Shown here one piece after another: positions 37,931-45,676 of a stretch of 64,000 nt of DNA. The notes beneath the pieces are model-generated. The model was not told the origin of the DNA. It made no database searches and saw only the letters and a list, made by a program, of their open reading frames with translations. Source of the DNA: Sphingobium sp. EM0848 (GTDB lineage Bacteria; Pseudomonadota; Alphaproteobacteria; Sphingomonadales; Sphingomonadaceae). The position numbers were made by a program, and so were the translations under genes. Location of the stretch: positions 124,001 to 188,000 of the forward strand of contig NZ_JABXWB010000001.1 of NCBI RefSeq assembly GCF_013375555.1, given 5' to 3'. Within the stretch, counting starts at the first letter, position 1. Each line of letters starts with the position of its first letter.

Positions 37931-38569
37931 GTGACCTTTTCTCGAATTGCGCTGACCGGAATGCTGGCCCTGGCCCTCGCGGGCTGTTCGCGGCGGGGGG
38001 AAATCGACCCGACCGGCGGTATCGTGGCCGTGCGTTCGGCCTGCCCGGTGGCGGCGATCCCGGCCTATACCGGCGATGTGACCCTGTTCAATCCGGCGGA
38101 AAGTACGGATGCCCGCGCCATCGACGTGGTGGCGAACATCACCGATCTGCGCTCGACCTGTGCGGATGGCGAGCAGCTTTATACCGAGGCGACCTTCATC
38201 GTGAACGCCCGTCGCAGCGATGCGAGCGCGGCGCGGCAGGTGACGTTGCCTTATTATTCCGCCGTGGTGCGCGGCGGCAATGCCGTGGTCGCCAAGCGGA
38301 TCGGCCAGGTCGTGCTGGATTTTCCGGCCGGGCAGTATCGCGCCACCGCGACCGCCAAGGCGGGGTCTTATGTCAGCAAGGCGGCGGCCACGCTGCCCGA
38401 CGATATCCAGCGCAAGATCACGGAAAAGCGCAAGGCGGGCGATGCCGACGCGGCGATCGATCCCTTCGCGCAGCCGGAGGTCAAGGCGGCCTTGCAGCGA
38501 ACCAGCTTCGAGTTGCTCGTGGGTTTCAACCTGACCCAGGATCAGCTCCGTTACAACGCTACCCGCTAA
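37931..38569 (+). CDS. Putative lipoprotein of unknown function
   Basis: 212 residues from GTG 37931. Type II signal peptide [19 protein letters not shown] with lipobox LAGC at 16-19. The mature part contains [25 protein letters not shown], suggesting a small beta-rich domain, then a C-terminal helical segment ([20 protein letters not shown]). One Cys pair (ACPVAA and STCADG) may form a disulfide. I do not recognise the family. It is divergent from ispH and followed by a REP-like repeat. Confidence 0.72.
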   Translation: MTFSRIALTGMLALALAGCSRRGEIDPTGGIVAVRSACPVAAIPAYTGDVTLFNPAESTDARAIDVVANITDLRSTCADGEQLYTEATFIVNARRSDASAARQVTLPYYSAVVRGGNAVVAKRIGQVVLDFPAGQYRATATAKAGSYVSKAAATLPDDIQRKITEKRKAGDADAAIDPFAQPEVKAALQRTSFELLVGFNLTQDQLRYNATR

Positions 38570-38579
38570 GCCCATTTTC

Positions 38580-38657
38580 CCGTTCGGGCTGAGCCAGGTC
38601 GAGGCCCCGGTACTTTTGAAGAAAGGACGGCCCTTCGACTTCGCTCAGGGCGAACGG
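38580..38657. repeat. REP-like palindromic repeat before argS
   Basis: Imperfect inverted repeat: CCGTTCGGGCTGAGC-n-GTCGAGG at 38580-38604 and CCCTTCGACTTCGCTCAGGG-CGAACGG at 38631-38657. The arms are diverged copies of the CGTTCG-CTGAGC-GTCGA type repeat that recurs between genes in sphingomonad genomes (from memory, not searched). It fills the gap before argS and ends just ahead of the argS ribosome-binding site. Confidence 0.75.
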
Positions 38658-38678
38658 AGTTGAAGGAAAGTTCGTCCC

Positions 38679-40406
38679 TTGTCTCTTTACAACCGCTTTA
38701 CCGCTCATCTTGACGCCGTGCTCGACGCACTGGAGGCTGACGGCACGCTGCCTGCTGGCCTCAACCGCAAGCCGGTCACGGTCGAGCCGCCGCGCGACGC
38801 CAGCCATGGTGACCTTGCCACCAATGCCGCGATGGTGCTGGCCAAGCCGGCGGGCACCAATCCGCGCGCGCTGGCGGAAAAGATCGTCGCGGGCCTGGAA
38901 AAGTTGGACGAGGTCGAGGGCGCGTCGATCGCCGGGCCCGGTTTCATCAACCTCAGGCTGACCGACGCCACCTGGCGCGCCGAACTGGCCGCGATCCATG
39001 CCGAGGCGGCCGATTATGGCCGCTCCGCCACGGGTGAGGGCGTGACGGTGAACGTCGAATATGTCTCCGCCAACCCGACCGGCCCCATGCATATGGGCCA
39101 TTGCCGCGGCGCGGTGGTGGGCGACGCGCTGGCGACCCTGCTCGAACATATCGGGCATAAGGTCATCCGCGAATATTATATCAATGACGCGGGCGGTCAG
39201 GTCGACGTGCTCGCCCGTTCGGCGCATGTCCGCTATCGCGAGGCGTTGGGTGAGGCTGTGGGCGAGATTCCCGAGGGACTCTATCCGGGCGACTATCTCG
39301 TGCCCGTGGGGCAGGCGCTCGCCGCCGAATATGGCGACAAATATGTGGGTGCGCCGGAAAGCGAATGGCTGGTGGCGTTCCGCACCAAGGCCGTTGCCGC
39401 GATGATGGACATGATCCGCAGCGACCTCGCGCTGCTGGGCATTCATCATGACATTTTCTCGTCCGAGGCCGAATTGCAGGTGGCGGGCAAGCCCGATGCC
39501 GCCGAGAAATGGCTGCGCGATCATGATCTCGTCTATGACGGCGTGCTGGAAGCGCCCAAGGGCGAGACGCCGGAGGATTGGGAGCCGGTCGAACTGCCGC
39601 TGTTCCGCTCGACCAAGTTCGGCGACGATCAGGACCGGCCGATCAAGAAGTCCAATGGCAGTTGGACCTATTTCGGCGCCGACATGGCCTATCATTATCA
39701 GAAGGCCCAGACCGCCGACCAGTTGATCGACATCTGGGGCGCCGACCATGGCGGCACGGTGAAGCGGATTCAGGCCGCCGTCGCCGCGCTGACGGAAGGG
39801 CGCGCGCGCTTCGACGTCAAGCTGATCCAGATGGTCCGTCTGCTGCGCGATGGCGAGCCGGTGAAGATGTCCAAGCGGGCGGGCAATTTCGTGACGCTGG
39901 CCGATGTGGTGCGCGAAGTGGGCAAGGATGTCGTCCGCTTCACCATGCTGACCCGCAAGGCCGATGCGCAGATGGACTTCGATTTCGCCAAGGTGGTGGA
40001 AGCATCGAAGGACAATCCGGTTTTCTATGTGCAATATGCCCATGCCCGCATTTCCTCGCTCGGTCGCCGGGCGGAGGAGGCGGGGATCGACCTTCCCGTA
40101 CCCGACCTGTCCCGCCTTGGGACGGAAGAGCTGGGTCTGGTGAAGCTCGCCGCGCAGTTCACGCGCGTGGTGGAGGGCGCCGCCTCGGCCCGCGAGCCGC
40201 ACCGTATTGCCTTCTATCTCAATGACTTGGCTTCGGCATTCCATAGCTGGTGGAACCTCGGCAACGACAATCCGCAGGCGCGGGTCATCCTGACGGACGA
40301 TCCGGCCACCACTTCCGCGCGGCTTTTCTTGAGCCGTGGAATCGGGCAGATCATCCGTAATGGGCTGGCGCTGATGGGCGTCGCGGCCTTGACCGAGATG
40401 CAGTAA
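38679..40406 (+). CDS. argS: Arginyl-tRNA synthetase
   Basis: 575 residues. Class I aminoacyl-tRNA synthetase that charges tRNA-Arg. HIGH-type signature HMGHCRGAVVGDAL (about residue 135), the KMSKRAGNFVTL motif (about 397), an N-terminal Add1 domain and the C-terminal anticodon-binding helices with YVQYAHARISS. The start is TTG 38679 with AAGGAAA upstream; no suitable ATG exists in frame nearby. It begins the conserved argS-SPOR-nagZ-scpAB-tatABC order. Confidence 0.97.
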   Translation: MSLYNRFTAHLDAVLDALEADGTLPAGLNRKPVTVEPPRDASHGDLATNAAMVLAKPAGTNPRALAEKIVAGLEKLDEVEGASIAGPGFINLRLTDATWRAELAAIHAEAADYGRSATGEGVTVNVEYVSANPTGPMHMGHCRGAVVGDALATLLEHIGHKVIREYYINDAGGQVDVLARSAHVRYREALGEAVGEIPEGLYPGDYLVPVGQALAAEYGDKYVGAPESEWLVAFRTKAVAAMMDMIRSDLALLGIHHDIFSSEAELQVAGKPDAAEKWLRDHDLVYDGVLEAPKGETPEDWEPVELPLFRSTKFGDDQDRPIKKSNGSWTYFGADMAYHYQKAQTADQLIDIWGADHGGTVKRIQAAVAALTEGRARFDVKLIQMVRLLRDGEPVKMSKRAGNFVTLADVVREVGKDVVRFTMLTRKADAQMDFDFAKVVEASKDNPVFYVQYAHARISSLGRRAEEAGIDLPVPDLSRLGTEELGLVKLAAQFTRVVEGAASAREPHRIAFYLNDLASAFHSWWNLGNDNPQARVILTDDPATTSARLFLSRGIGQIIRNGLALMGVAALTEMQ

Positions 40407-40426
40407 CCGTCGGAGGCACGGACAAG

Positions 40427-41143
40427 ATGGGCGACTTTGCGCGGGGACGGCTGGACCTGGACGATGAAGATCGTCTGCCCTGGCTGGAACCCGCCATTGA
40501 GGATGAGGAGGAGCAGGGGCTGTCGCCATTGCGGCTGCTGGGCTTCATCCTGTTCGGGCTGGCGCTGATCGGCGCGGTCGTCGCCGGGGTGTGGCTGATT
40601 CAGAACCGTTCGGGCGGGGCTGGCGGCCAGGGCAAGCTGATCGCGGCGCCGGAAGGGGATTACAAGATCCCCGCCAGGGAAGCCGATGCCAAGAAGTTCG
40701 AGGGTGAGGGTGACGCCAGCTATGCCGCGAGCGAAGGCGTGGCGCGCGATGGTAGAATCGATCCGACTCGCGTGCCGGAAGCGCCGATCACGCCCAGCGG
40801 CGCGGCGGCCAATGCCAAGCCCGTGGTGCAGGGCAAACCCGCGCAGAGCGTCACGGCGCGCGTGACGGACGAAACCAACGTCAAGCCCGCAACGGCGGCG
40901 GCGCGGCCTGCCGGTGGCGGGATGATCCAGTTGGGCGCCTATGGCAATCAGGCCTTTGCCAAGGATGCCTGGAAGCGCCTGTCCAAGCGCTTCACCTATC
41001 TGGAGCCGCTGCCCATGACGATCGAGGAAGCGCAGGTGGGCGGCAGCACCGTCTATCGCCTGCGCGCGGCGGCGGGTGGGCAGGCCAGCACGCTCTGCGG
41101 CAAGCTGAAGGTGGCGGGCGAGAGCTGCATGGTGGTCAATTAA
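40427..41143 (+). CDS. SPOR domain envelope protein
   Basis: 238 residues. A cytoplasmic acidic N-terminus (about 35 residues, EDEEEQGLSPL), one transmembrane helix (LLGFILFGLALIGAVVAGVWL), a Pro/Ala/Thr-rich periplasmic linker, and a C-terminal SPOR domain (GGMIQLGAYGNQAFAKDAWKRL, then STVYRLRAAAGG). SPOR domains bind denuded septal glycan, so it probably localises to division sites. It sits between argS and nagZ, as in many alphaproteobacteria. Confidence 0.92.
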   Translation: MGDFARGRLDLDDEDRLPWLEPAIEDEEEQGLSPLRLLGFILFGLALIGAVVAGVWLIQNRSGGAGGQGKLIAAPEGDYKIPAREADAKKFEGEGDASYAASEGVARDGRIDPTRVPEAPITPSGAAANAKPVVQGKPAQSVTARVTDETNVKPATAAARPAGGGMIQLGAYGNQAFAKDAWKRLSKRFTYLEPLPMTIEEAQVGGSTVYRLRAAAGGQASTLCGKLKVAGESCMVVN

Positions 41144-41193
41144 GGGGACAAAGCCCTTCGACAGCGGGGCTTTCAGCCGCTACCATCCTGTCC

Positions 41194-42207
41194 ATGAAAC
41201 CCGTTATCTTCGGCCTTTCCGGCGAGACCCTGACCGCGGATGAGCGCGCCTTTTTCGCTGCTGCGAATCCGGCCGGCTATATCCTTTTCCGGCGCAATAT
41301 CGTGGACAGGGATCAGCTTCGGGCGCTGACCGATGATCTGCGGTCGTTGCATGGTCGCGACGACCTGCTCATCATGATCGATCAGGAAGGCGGGCGCGTC
41401 GCGCGGATGCAGGCGCCGGTCTGGCCCAGCTTTCCCCCCGGAGCCGTGTTCGACCGGCTTTACGAGGTCGCGCCGTCCAGTGCCATTGCCGCCGCCCGCG
41501 CCAATGCCCGCGCCATCGCGACCACGCTGGCGGAGGTGGGCATCACCGTGGATGCGCTTCCCCTGCTCGATGTGCGGCAGGATGGGGCGAGCGACATCAT
41601 GGGCGACCGGACGCTGGGCGCCGAGCCGATGCGGGTCGCCGCCCTTGGGCGCGCCGTGATCGAGGGGTTGGCCGACGGCGGCGTGGTGGGCATCGTCAAG
41701 CATATGCCGGGTCATGGCCGGGCGCTGGTCGACAGCCATCATGAACTGCCCATCGTCACCGCCGACGAGGATGCGCTGGCGGTCGATCTGGCACCGTTCC
41801 AGGCGCTCAAGGACGCGCCGATGGGGATGACGGCGCATGTCGTCTATTCCGCCTGGGACCCTGATTTGCCCGCCAGCCTGTCGCCCTCGGTGATCGAGAC
41901 GATCATCCGTGAACGCATCGGTTTCGACGGGCTGCTGATGTCCGACGATCTCGACATGAAGGCGCTGAAGGGCGGCATAGCCGAACTGGCGGCGGCGACG
42001 GTCGCGGCGGGTTGCGATCTGGCGCTCAACTGTTGGGGCCGGATGGATGACATGACCGGCATCGCCGATTTGCTGCCGGAGATCACGCCGCAGGGCAAAG
42101 CGCGGCTCGATCGGGCGATGGGGTCGACGCACAGGCTGAAGGAGGGGCCGCCGCTGGAGGAATTGCTCGCTACCCGCGACGCATTGCTGGCGCCGGTCAT
42201 GGTTTGA
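41194..42207 (+). CDS. nagZ: Beta-N-acetylhexosaminidase (GH3)
   Basis: 337 residues. Removes GlcNAc from anhydro-muropeptides during murein recycling. GH3 signatures: MIDQEGGRVARM (about residue 66), substrate loop KHMPGHGRALVDSHHELP (about 170), and the nucleophile Asp in MSDDLDMKAL (about 250). No signal peptide, consistent with the cytosolic recycling enzyme. It is 50 bases after the SPOR gene and three bases before scpA. Confidence 0.95.
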   Translation: MKPVIFGLSGETLTADERAFFAAANPAGYILFRRNIVDRDQLRALTDDLRSLHGRDDLLIMIDQEGGRVARMQAPVWPSFPPGAVFDRLYEVAPSSAIAAARANARAIATTLAEVGITVDALPLLDVRQDGASDIMGDRTLGAEPMRVAALGRAVIEGLADGGVVGIVKHMPGHGRALVDSHHELPIVTADEDALAVDLAPFQALKDAPMGMTAHVVYSAWDPDLPASLSPSVIETIIRERIGFDGLLMSDDLDMKALKGGIAELAAATVAAGCDLALNCWGRMDDMTGIADLLPEITPQGKARLDRAMGSTHRLKEGPPLEELLATRDALLAPVMV

Positions 42208-42210
42208 CAG

Positions 42211-42993
42211 GTGGACGATCTCTTCACGCCTCAAGCCGTTCCCCGGCCTGAAACGCTAACGGTCAGCTTCGAAAGCTGGGAAGGGCCGCTCGACCTGCTG
42301 CTGGCGCTGGCGCGGACGCAGAAGGTCGATCTGCGCGAAATCTCCATCCTCGCGCTGGTCGAGCAGTATCTCGCCTATATCGACGGGGCGCGGAAGCTGA
42401 AGCTGGAACTGGCGGCCGACTATCTGGTGATGGCGGCCTGGCTCGCCTATCTCAAGTCCGCGCTGCTGTTGCCCAAGGAGGCGCAGCCTGAACCCGGCCC
42501 GGAAGAACTTGCGTTGCGGCTGCAATTGCGGCTCCAGCGCCTGTACGCCATGCGGGAGGCGGGGGCGCGGCTGCTGGGGCGGGACCGGATCGGGCGCGAT
42601 GTGTTCGTGCGGGAGAAGCCCGAAGGCCTGCGCCTTGTCCGCAAGGCGAAATGGGCGGCGAGCCTGTTCGATCTGATCCAGTCCTATGGGCAGATCCGCG
42701 CCCGCACCCAGCCCGTCGTGCATATGGTCGCGGTGCGGCCGGTCATGACGCTGGACGAGGCGATCCAGCGGGTCGGCACCCTGGTCGGCGCGGCGATCGA
42801 CTGGACCGCGCTGGAAGCCTTCCTGCCCAGCGGGCAGGATGGACCGATGGCGAAATCGGCGCTTGCCAGCAGTTTCGTCGCCGCGCTGGAACTGGCGCGG
42901 CAGGGGCGGCTGGAAATCCAGCAGGAGGGGATTTTCGAGCCCATTTTCCTGCGCGCTGCTGTACCGGAACCGACTGCGGGGCGTTTATTGTGA
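42211..42993 (+). CDS. scpA: Segregation and condensation protein A (kleisin)
   Basis: 260 residues from a GTG start. ScpA bridges the SMC head domains in the bacterial condensin. N-terminal motif SFESWEGPLDLLLALARTQKVDL (20-42), then DYLVMAAWLAYLKSALLLP (70-88), and a C-terminal winged helix with LELARQGRLEIQQEGIFEPI. It overlaps scpB by four bases (GTGA). Confidence 0.95.
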   Translation: MDDLFTPQAVPRPETLTVSFESWEGPLDLLLALARTQKVDLREISILALVEQYLAYIDGARKLKLELAADYLVMAAWLAYLKSALLLPKEAQPEPGPEELALRLQLRLQRLYAMREAGARLLGRDRIGRDVFVREKPEGLRLVRKAKWAASLFDLIQSYGQIRARTQPVVHMVAVRPVMTLDEAIQRVGTLVGAAIDWTALEAFLPSGQDGPMAKSALASSFVAALELARQGRLEIQQEGIFEPIFLRAAVPEPTAGRLL

Positions 42994-43583
42994 TCGAAGA
43001 ACCGGACGATTTCCTCCGCGCTGTGGAGGCTGTGCTGTTCGTGTCGGAACAGCCGCTGACACTGGCGGAACTCAGGCTTCATGTGGGGGAGGCGGGCGAT
43101 CTGCCCGGCGCGCTGGCGACGCTCGGCCACCATTATGCCGGACGGGGCGTCAATCTGGTCGAGCGTGGCGGGCGCTGGCATTTCCAGACGGCGGCGGACC
43201 TTGCCCACATCCTCCGCCGGGAAAAGGACGAGACGCGCAAGCTGTCCCGCGCGGCCATGGAAACGCTGGCCATCATCGCTTATCATGAGCCGGTGAGCCG
43301 TGCGGAGATCGAGGCTATTCGCGGGGTTCAGGTAGCGAAGGGCACGCTGGACGTGCTGATGGAGGCGGGCTGGGTGCGGCCGGCGGGACGGCGCGAAGTG
43401 CCGGGGCGTCCGCTGATTTACGCCACCACGCACGAATTCCTGTCACATTTCGGCCTTAGCAGCCGCCGCGACCTGCCCGGACTGGACGACCTGCGCGCGG
43501 CAGGTCTGCTCGATCCGGTGGATTTGGCGCTTGAGGGTCTGGGCGTCCAATCCGTTGTGGAAAATGATGAGGAAGATGCCTAG
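42990..43583 (+). CDS. scpB: Segregation and condensation protein B
   Basis: 197 residues from GTG 42990. Partner of ScpA and SMC, with tandem winged helices: FLRAVEAVLFVSEQPLTLAEL at the N-terminus, then RAAMETLAIIAYHEPVSRAE and IEAIRGVQVAKGTLDVLMEAG, with GRPLIYATTHEFLSHFGL near the end, all typical of ScpB. The GTG start overlaps the scpA stop. Residues of the other frame upstream are not part of the gene. Confidence 0.95.
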   Translation: MIEEPDDFLRAVEAVLFVSEQPLTLAELRLHVGEAGDLPGALATLGHHYAGRGVNLVERGGRWHFQTAADLAHILRREKDETRKLSRAAMETLAIIAYHEPVSRAEIEAIRGVQVAKGTLDVLMEAGWVRPAGRREVPGRPLIYATTHEFLSHFGLSSRRDLPGLDDLRAAGLLDPVDLALEGLGVQSVVENDEEDA

Positions 43584-43611
43584 ATAGGCGGAGTTTCAGG
43601 AGTACGTTCAA

Positions 43612-43848
43612 ATGGGTTCCTTTTCGCTGATGCACTGGGTCATCGTTCTCCTGGTGGTCATGCTGCTGTTTGGCGGTGGCCGGATTTCCGGGCTGATGGG
43701 TGACGTTGCCAAGGGCATCAAGAGCTTCAAGAAGGGCATGGAAGACGATGACGATGTCGTCCCGACCAAGCCTGCGACGCGCATCGAGGGCCATCGCGTT
43801 CCCGAACAGGACGCGCCGACTGCCACGGAAGAAAAGACCAAGGCCTGA
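43612..43848 (+). CDS. tatA: Twin-arginine translocase subunit TatA
   Basis: 78 residues: one N-terminal transmembrane helix ([18 protein letters not shown]), the [24 protein letters not shown] amphipathic helix, and an acidic C-terminal tail. The usual FG hinge is present. It oligomerises to form the Tat pore for folded substrates. First gene of tatABC, 28 bases after scpB. Confidence 0.95.
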   Translation: MGSFSLMHWVIVLLVVMLLFGGGRISGLMGDVAKGIKSFKKGMEDDDDVVPTKPATRIEGHRVPEQDAPTATEEKTKA

Positions 43849-43877
43849 TTTTCCTCGGGCCTGGGCGGTAGGCACAC

Positions 43878-44318
43878 ATGTTTGGCATCGATTCGTCTGA
43901 ACTTCTGGTGATCGTGATCATTGCGGTGATCGTCATCGGCCCGAAGGACCTGCCCCGCGCTCTTTACAAAGTGGGGCAGATTGTGGGCAAGGCCCAGTCC
44001 ATGGCGCGCCATTTCCGCACCGGCATCGACGCGATGGTGCGCGAGGTCGAGCTGGAAGAGCTGGAAAAGAAATGGGCCGCGCAGAACAAGCGGATCATGG
44101 AAGAGCATCCGCCCGAAATCACCGGGCAGCCGATGGAGTCGTTGCCGGCTCCCACCGCTGAAGCCGCCATGGACCAAGCGGATATGAAGCCACCCTTCGT
44201 TGCTGAATCCGCACCTACCGGCGATGCGCCGCCTCATGTGGCGCAGGTCCAGCCCGCGACGGACGGCCCGCCCTATGTGGCGCAGGAATCGGGGCGGAAG
44301 GGTGACGCGGCGGCATGA
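43878..44318 (+). CDS. tatB: Twin-arginine translocase subunit TatB
   Basis: 146 residues. Starts MFGIDSSELLVIVIIAVIVIGPKDLPRAL, the classical TatB helix with GPKDLP hinge. An amphipathic helix and charged stretch (REVELEELEKKW) and a low-complexity Pro/Ala tail follow. It forms the substrate-receptor complex with TatC. The stop overlaps tatC by four bases. Confidence 0.95.
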   Translation: MFGIDSSELLVIVIIAVIVIGPKDLPRALYKVGQIVGKAQSMARHFRTGIDAMVREVELEELEKKWAAQNKRIMEEHPPEITGQPMESLPAPTAEAAMDQADMKPPFVAESAPTGDAPPHVAQVQPATDGPPYVAQESGRKGDAAA

Positions 44319-45100
44319 AGGATATCGACGATAGCAAGGCGCCGTTGCTCGACCATCTGATCGAACTGCGCGGGCGGCTTTTGAAATGCGTCTATGCGCT
44401 GTTCATCACGGGCGCGATCTGTTTCTATTTTTCGGAGCAACTGTTCGCGATCCTCGTCCACCCGCTGAAGGAAGCCTTTGGCGACGGTGGCGGGCGGCTG
44501 GTCTATACCAAGCTCTACGAAGCCTTTTTCGTACAGGTGAAGATCGCGGTTTTCGGTGCTTTCTGCCTGTCCTTCCCGATCATCGCGAACCAGCTCTGGG
44601 CCTTTGTCGCGCCGGGGCTCTATGCGAAGGAAAAGAAGGCGCTGCTGCCCTTCATCATCGCCACGCCCTTCCTCTTCGCCATGGGGGCGAGCCTCGCCTA
44701 TTTCGTGGTGATGCCGACCGCCTTCCATTTCTTCCTGGAGTTTCAGGGGAACAGCAGCGGCTTGCAGGTGGAGGCGCTGCCGAGCGCCGACGCCTATCTG
44801 GGGCTGGTGATGCAGTTCATCCTGGCCTTCGGCGTCAGCTTCCTGATGCCGGTGCTGCTGATGCTGCTCAACCGGGCGGGGTTCGTCAGCCGGGCGCAAC
44901 TGATTGGCATGCGCCGCTATATGATCGTCGCGGCCTTCATTCTGGCGGCTGTGCTGACACCGCCGGACGTCGTGTCGCAGCTCATGCTCGCGTTGCCGTT
45001 GCTGGCGCTCTATGAGATCACGATCATCGCCATCTGGTTCACCGATCGGAAACAGGCGAAGGAACTGGCGGCGTCCGAAGCGGCTGACGCGGCACACTGA
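44315..45100 (+). CDS. tatC: Twin-arginine translocase subunit TatC
   Basis: 261 residues, six transmembrane helices. Key motifs: APLLDHLIELRGRLL near the start, FIIATPFLFAMGASLAYFVVMPTAFHFF (helix 3 with the conserved F-x-x-G), and ILAAVLTPPDVVSQLMLALPLLALYE. TatC recognises the twin-arginine signal peptide with TatB. It ends the argS-to-tatC run and is followed by a terminator. Confidence 0.96.
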   Translation: MKDIDDSKAPLLDHLIELRGRLLKCVYALFITGAICFYFSEQLFAILVHPLKEAFGDGGGRLVYTKLYEAFFVQVKIAVFGAFCLSFPIIANQLWAFVAPGLYAKEKKALLPFIIATPFLFAMGASLAYFVVMPTAFHFFLEFQGNSSGLQVEALPSADAYLGLVMQFILAFGVSFLMPVLLMLLNRAGFVSRAQLIGMRRYMIVAAFILAAVLTPPDVVSQLMLALPLLALYEITIIAIWFTDRKQAKELAASEAADAAH

Positions 45101-45137
45101 AAAAAGGCTTGCCCTTGGCGCGCGCGCCTTTTTTTGA
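45101..45137. terminator. Bidirectional terminator between tatC and entericidin gene
   Basis: AAAAAGGC (45101-45108) pairs with GCCTTTTT (45126-45133), and the plus strand continues T-rich. It follows the tatC stop directly and lies 20 bases before the entericidin stop on the opposite strand, so it can terminate both. Confidence 0.75.
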
Positions 45138-45154
45138 TGGAAGCCAGTGCGCTC

Positions 45155-45283
45155 TTATTTGGCCGCGTTTTCTACTGCTTGCCCGGCGCTCTGCACGTCT
45201 TTGCCTGCGCCTTCGACCGTATTGCAGGCTGCGACCATCAGCGAACCGGTTAACAGAAGGGCGGCTAGGATCTTCCTGGTCAT
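45155..45283 (-). CDS. Entericidin A/B family lipoprotein
   Basis: 42 residues. MTRKILAALLLTGSLMVAAC is a type II signal peptide with Cys 20, and the mature part CNTVEGAGKDVQSAGQAVEN matches entericidins (C-N-T-V/I-x-G-x-G-x-D). These small lipoproteins are envelope-associated toxin/antidote peptides in E. coli; in alphaproteobacteria they commonly appear as general-stress genes. AAGGAG lies six bases before ATG 45283. A GGAAC-N17-GTT promoter sits about 90 bases upstream. Confidence 0.9.
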   Translation of the reverse strand: MTRKILAALLLTGSLMVAACNTVEGAGKDVQSAGQAVENAAK

Positions 45284-45370
45284 CTTCGTCTCCTTTTTCA
45301 GAGCCTTTCTTTCGTACATGCCCTTGTCAGGACATGCCTCAACCGGACGCCATGCCGGTGACCATGGAAC

Positions 45371-45395
45371 AACCCATCGATCGGAAAAGCGTTCC
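45371..45395 (-). promoter_or_regulatory. EcfG-type promoter of entericidin gene
   Basis: Minus strand GGAAC (45395-45391), 17-base spacer, GTT (45373-45371). This fits the general-stress sigma factor EcfG pattern of alphaproteobacteria (GGAAC-N16/17-CGTT, with G in place of C here). It would start an RNA near 45364 with an 80-base leader. Element spacing matches; the -10 first base does not. Confidence 0.6.
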
Positions 45396-45433
45396 GAAGG
45401 CGAAAATATCCCTGATTTCTGCGAGGTCCCCGG

Positions 45434-45534
45434 AAAAATTCTGAGCCCGGAACGCGTCGGGGGGGGGAGATGCGTTCCGGGCTCATGTTTTTTTGGATAG
45501 CAAGAGCGGGGGGCAAAAGATTTGCTATCCGGAC
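45434..45534 (-). ncRNA. Candidate stress-regulated sRNA with two C-rich loops
   Basis: Minus strand, about 100 nt. Hairpin 1 has a 9-bp stem (45530-45522 with 45503-45495) and an 18-nt loop containing six C's. A linker of A residues follows. Hairpin 2 has a perfect 14-bp stem (45485-45472 with 45455-45442) and a 16-nt loop containing nine consecutive C's, then GAA and TTTTT as a terminator. An EcfG-like promoter lies immediately upstream. C-rich loops that pair with G-rich ribosome-binding sites are typical of alphaproteobacterial sRNAs, including the stress RNA GsrN of Caulobacter. The plus strand also has a T7 tract after the second stem, so a plus-strand terminator is an alternative reading. 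Confidence 0.6.
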
Positions 45535-45539
45535 TACAG

Positions 45540-45565
45540 AACTATCGGAGAGAGGATTAGGTTCC
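45540..45565 (-). promoter_or_regulatory. EcfG-like promoter for the sRNA candidate
   Basis: Minus strand GGAACC (45565-45560), 17 bases, GTT (45542-45540). Transcription should begin near 45534, directly before hairpin 1. The base preceding GTT is A rather than C. Confidence 0.55.
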
Positions 45566-45676
45566 CAGCGTCGCGAAAATTCATCGGATTTAAATATTGT
45601 TGTTTCTCAATGATTTGATTGGTTTATCACCCGTTAACCAGAAAATATTCCACTCCCGCGGAAAAATTTGGAACGA

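Noticed and set aside
38559..40529. Long minus-strand open frame opposite argS
   Set aside because: Antisense shadow of a motif-verified arginyl-tRNA synthetase.
41154..41180. Half of a REP-like repeat (CCCTTCGACAG) before nagZ
   Set aside because: Only one arm is recognisable; insufficient to call a repeat.
45443..45494. Plus-strand terminator (14-bp stem then T7) as end of a plus-strand gene
   Set aside because: No plus-strand gene or promoter found between the tatC terminator and this hairpin; kept as part of the minus-strand sRNA hypothesis instead.
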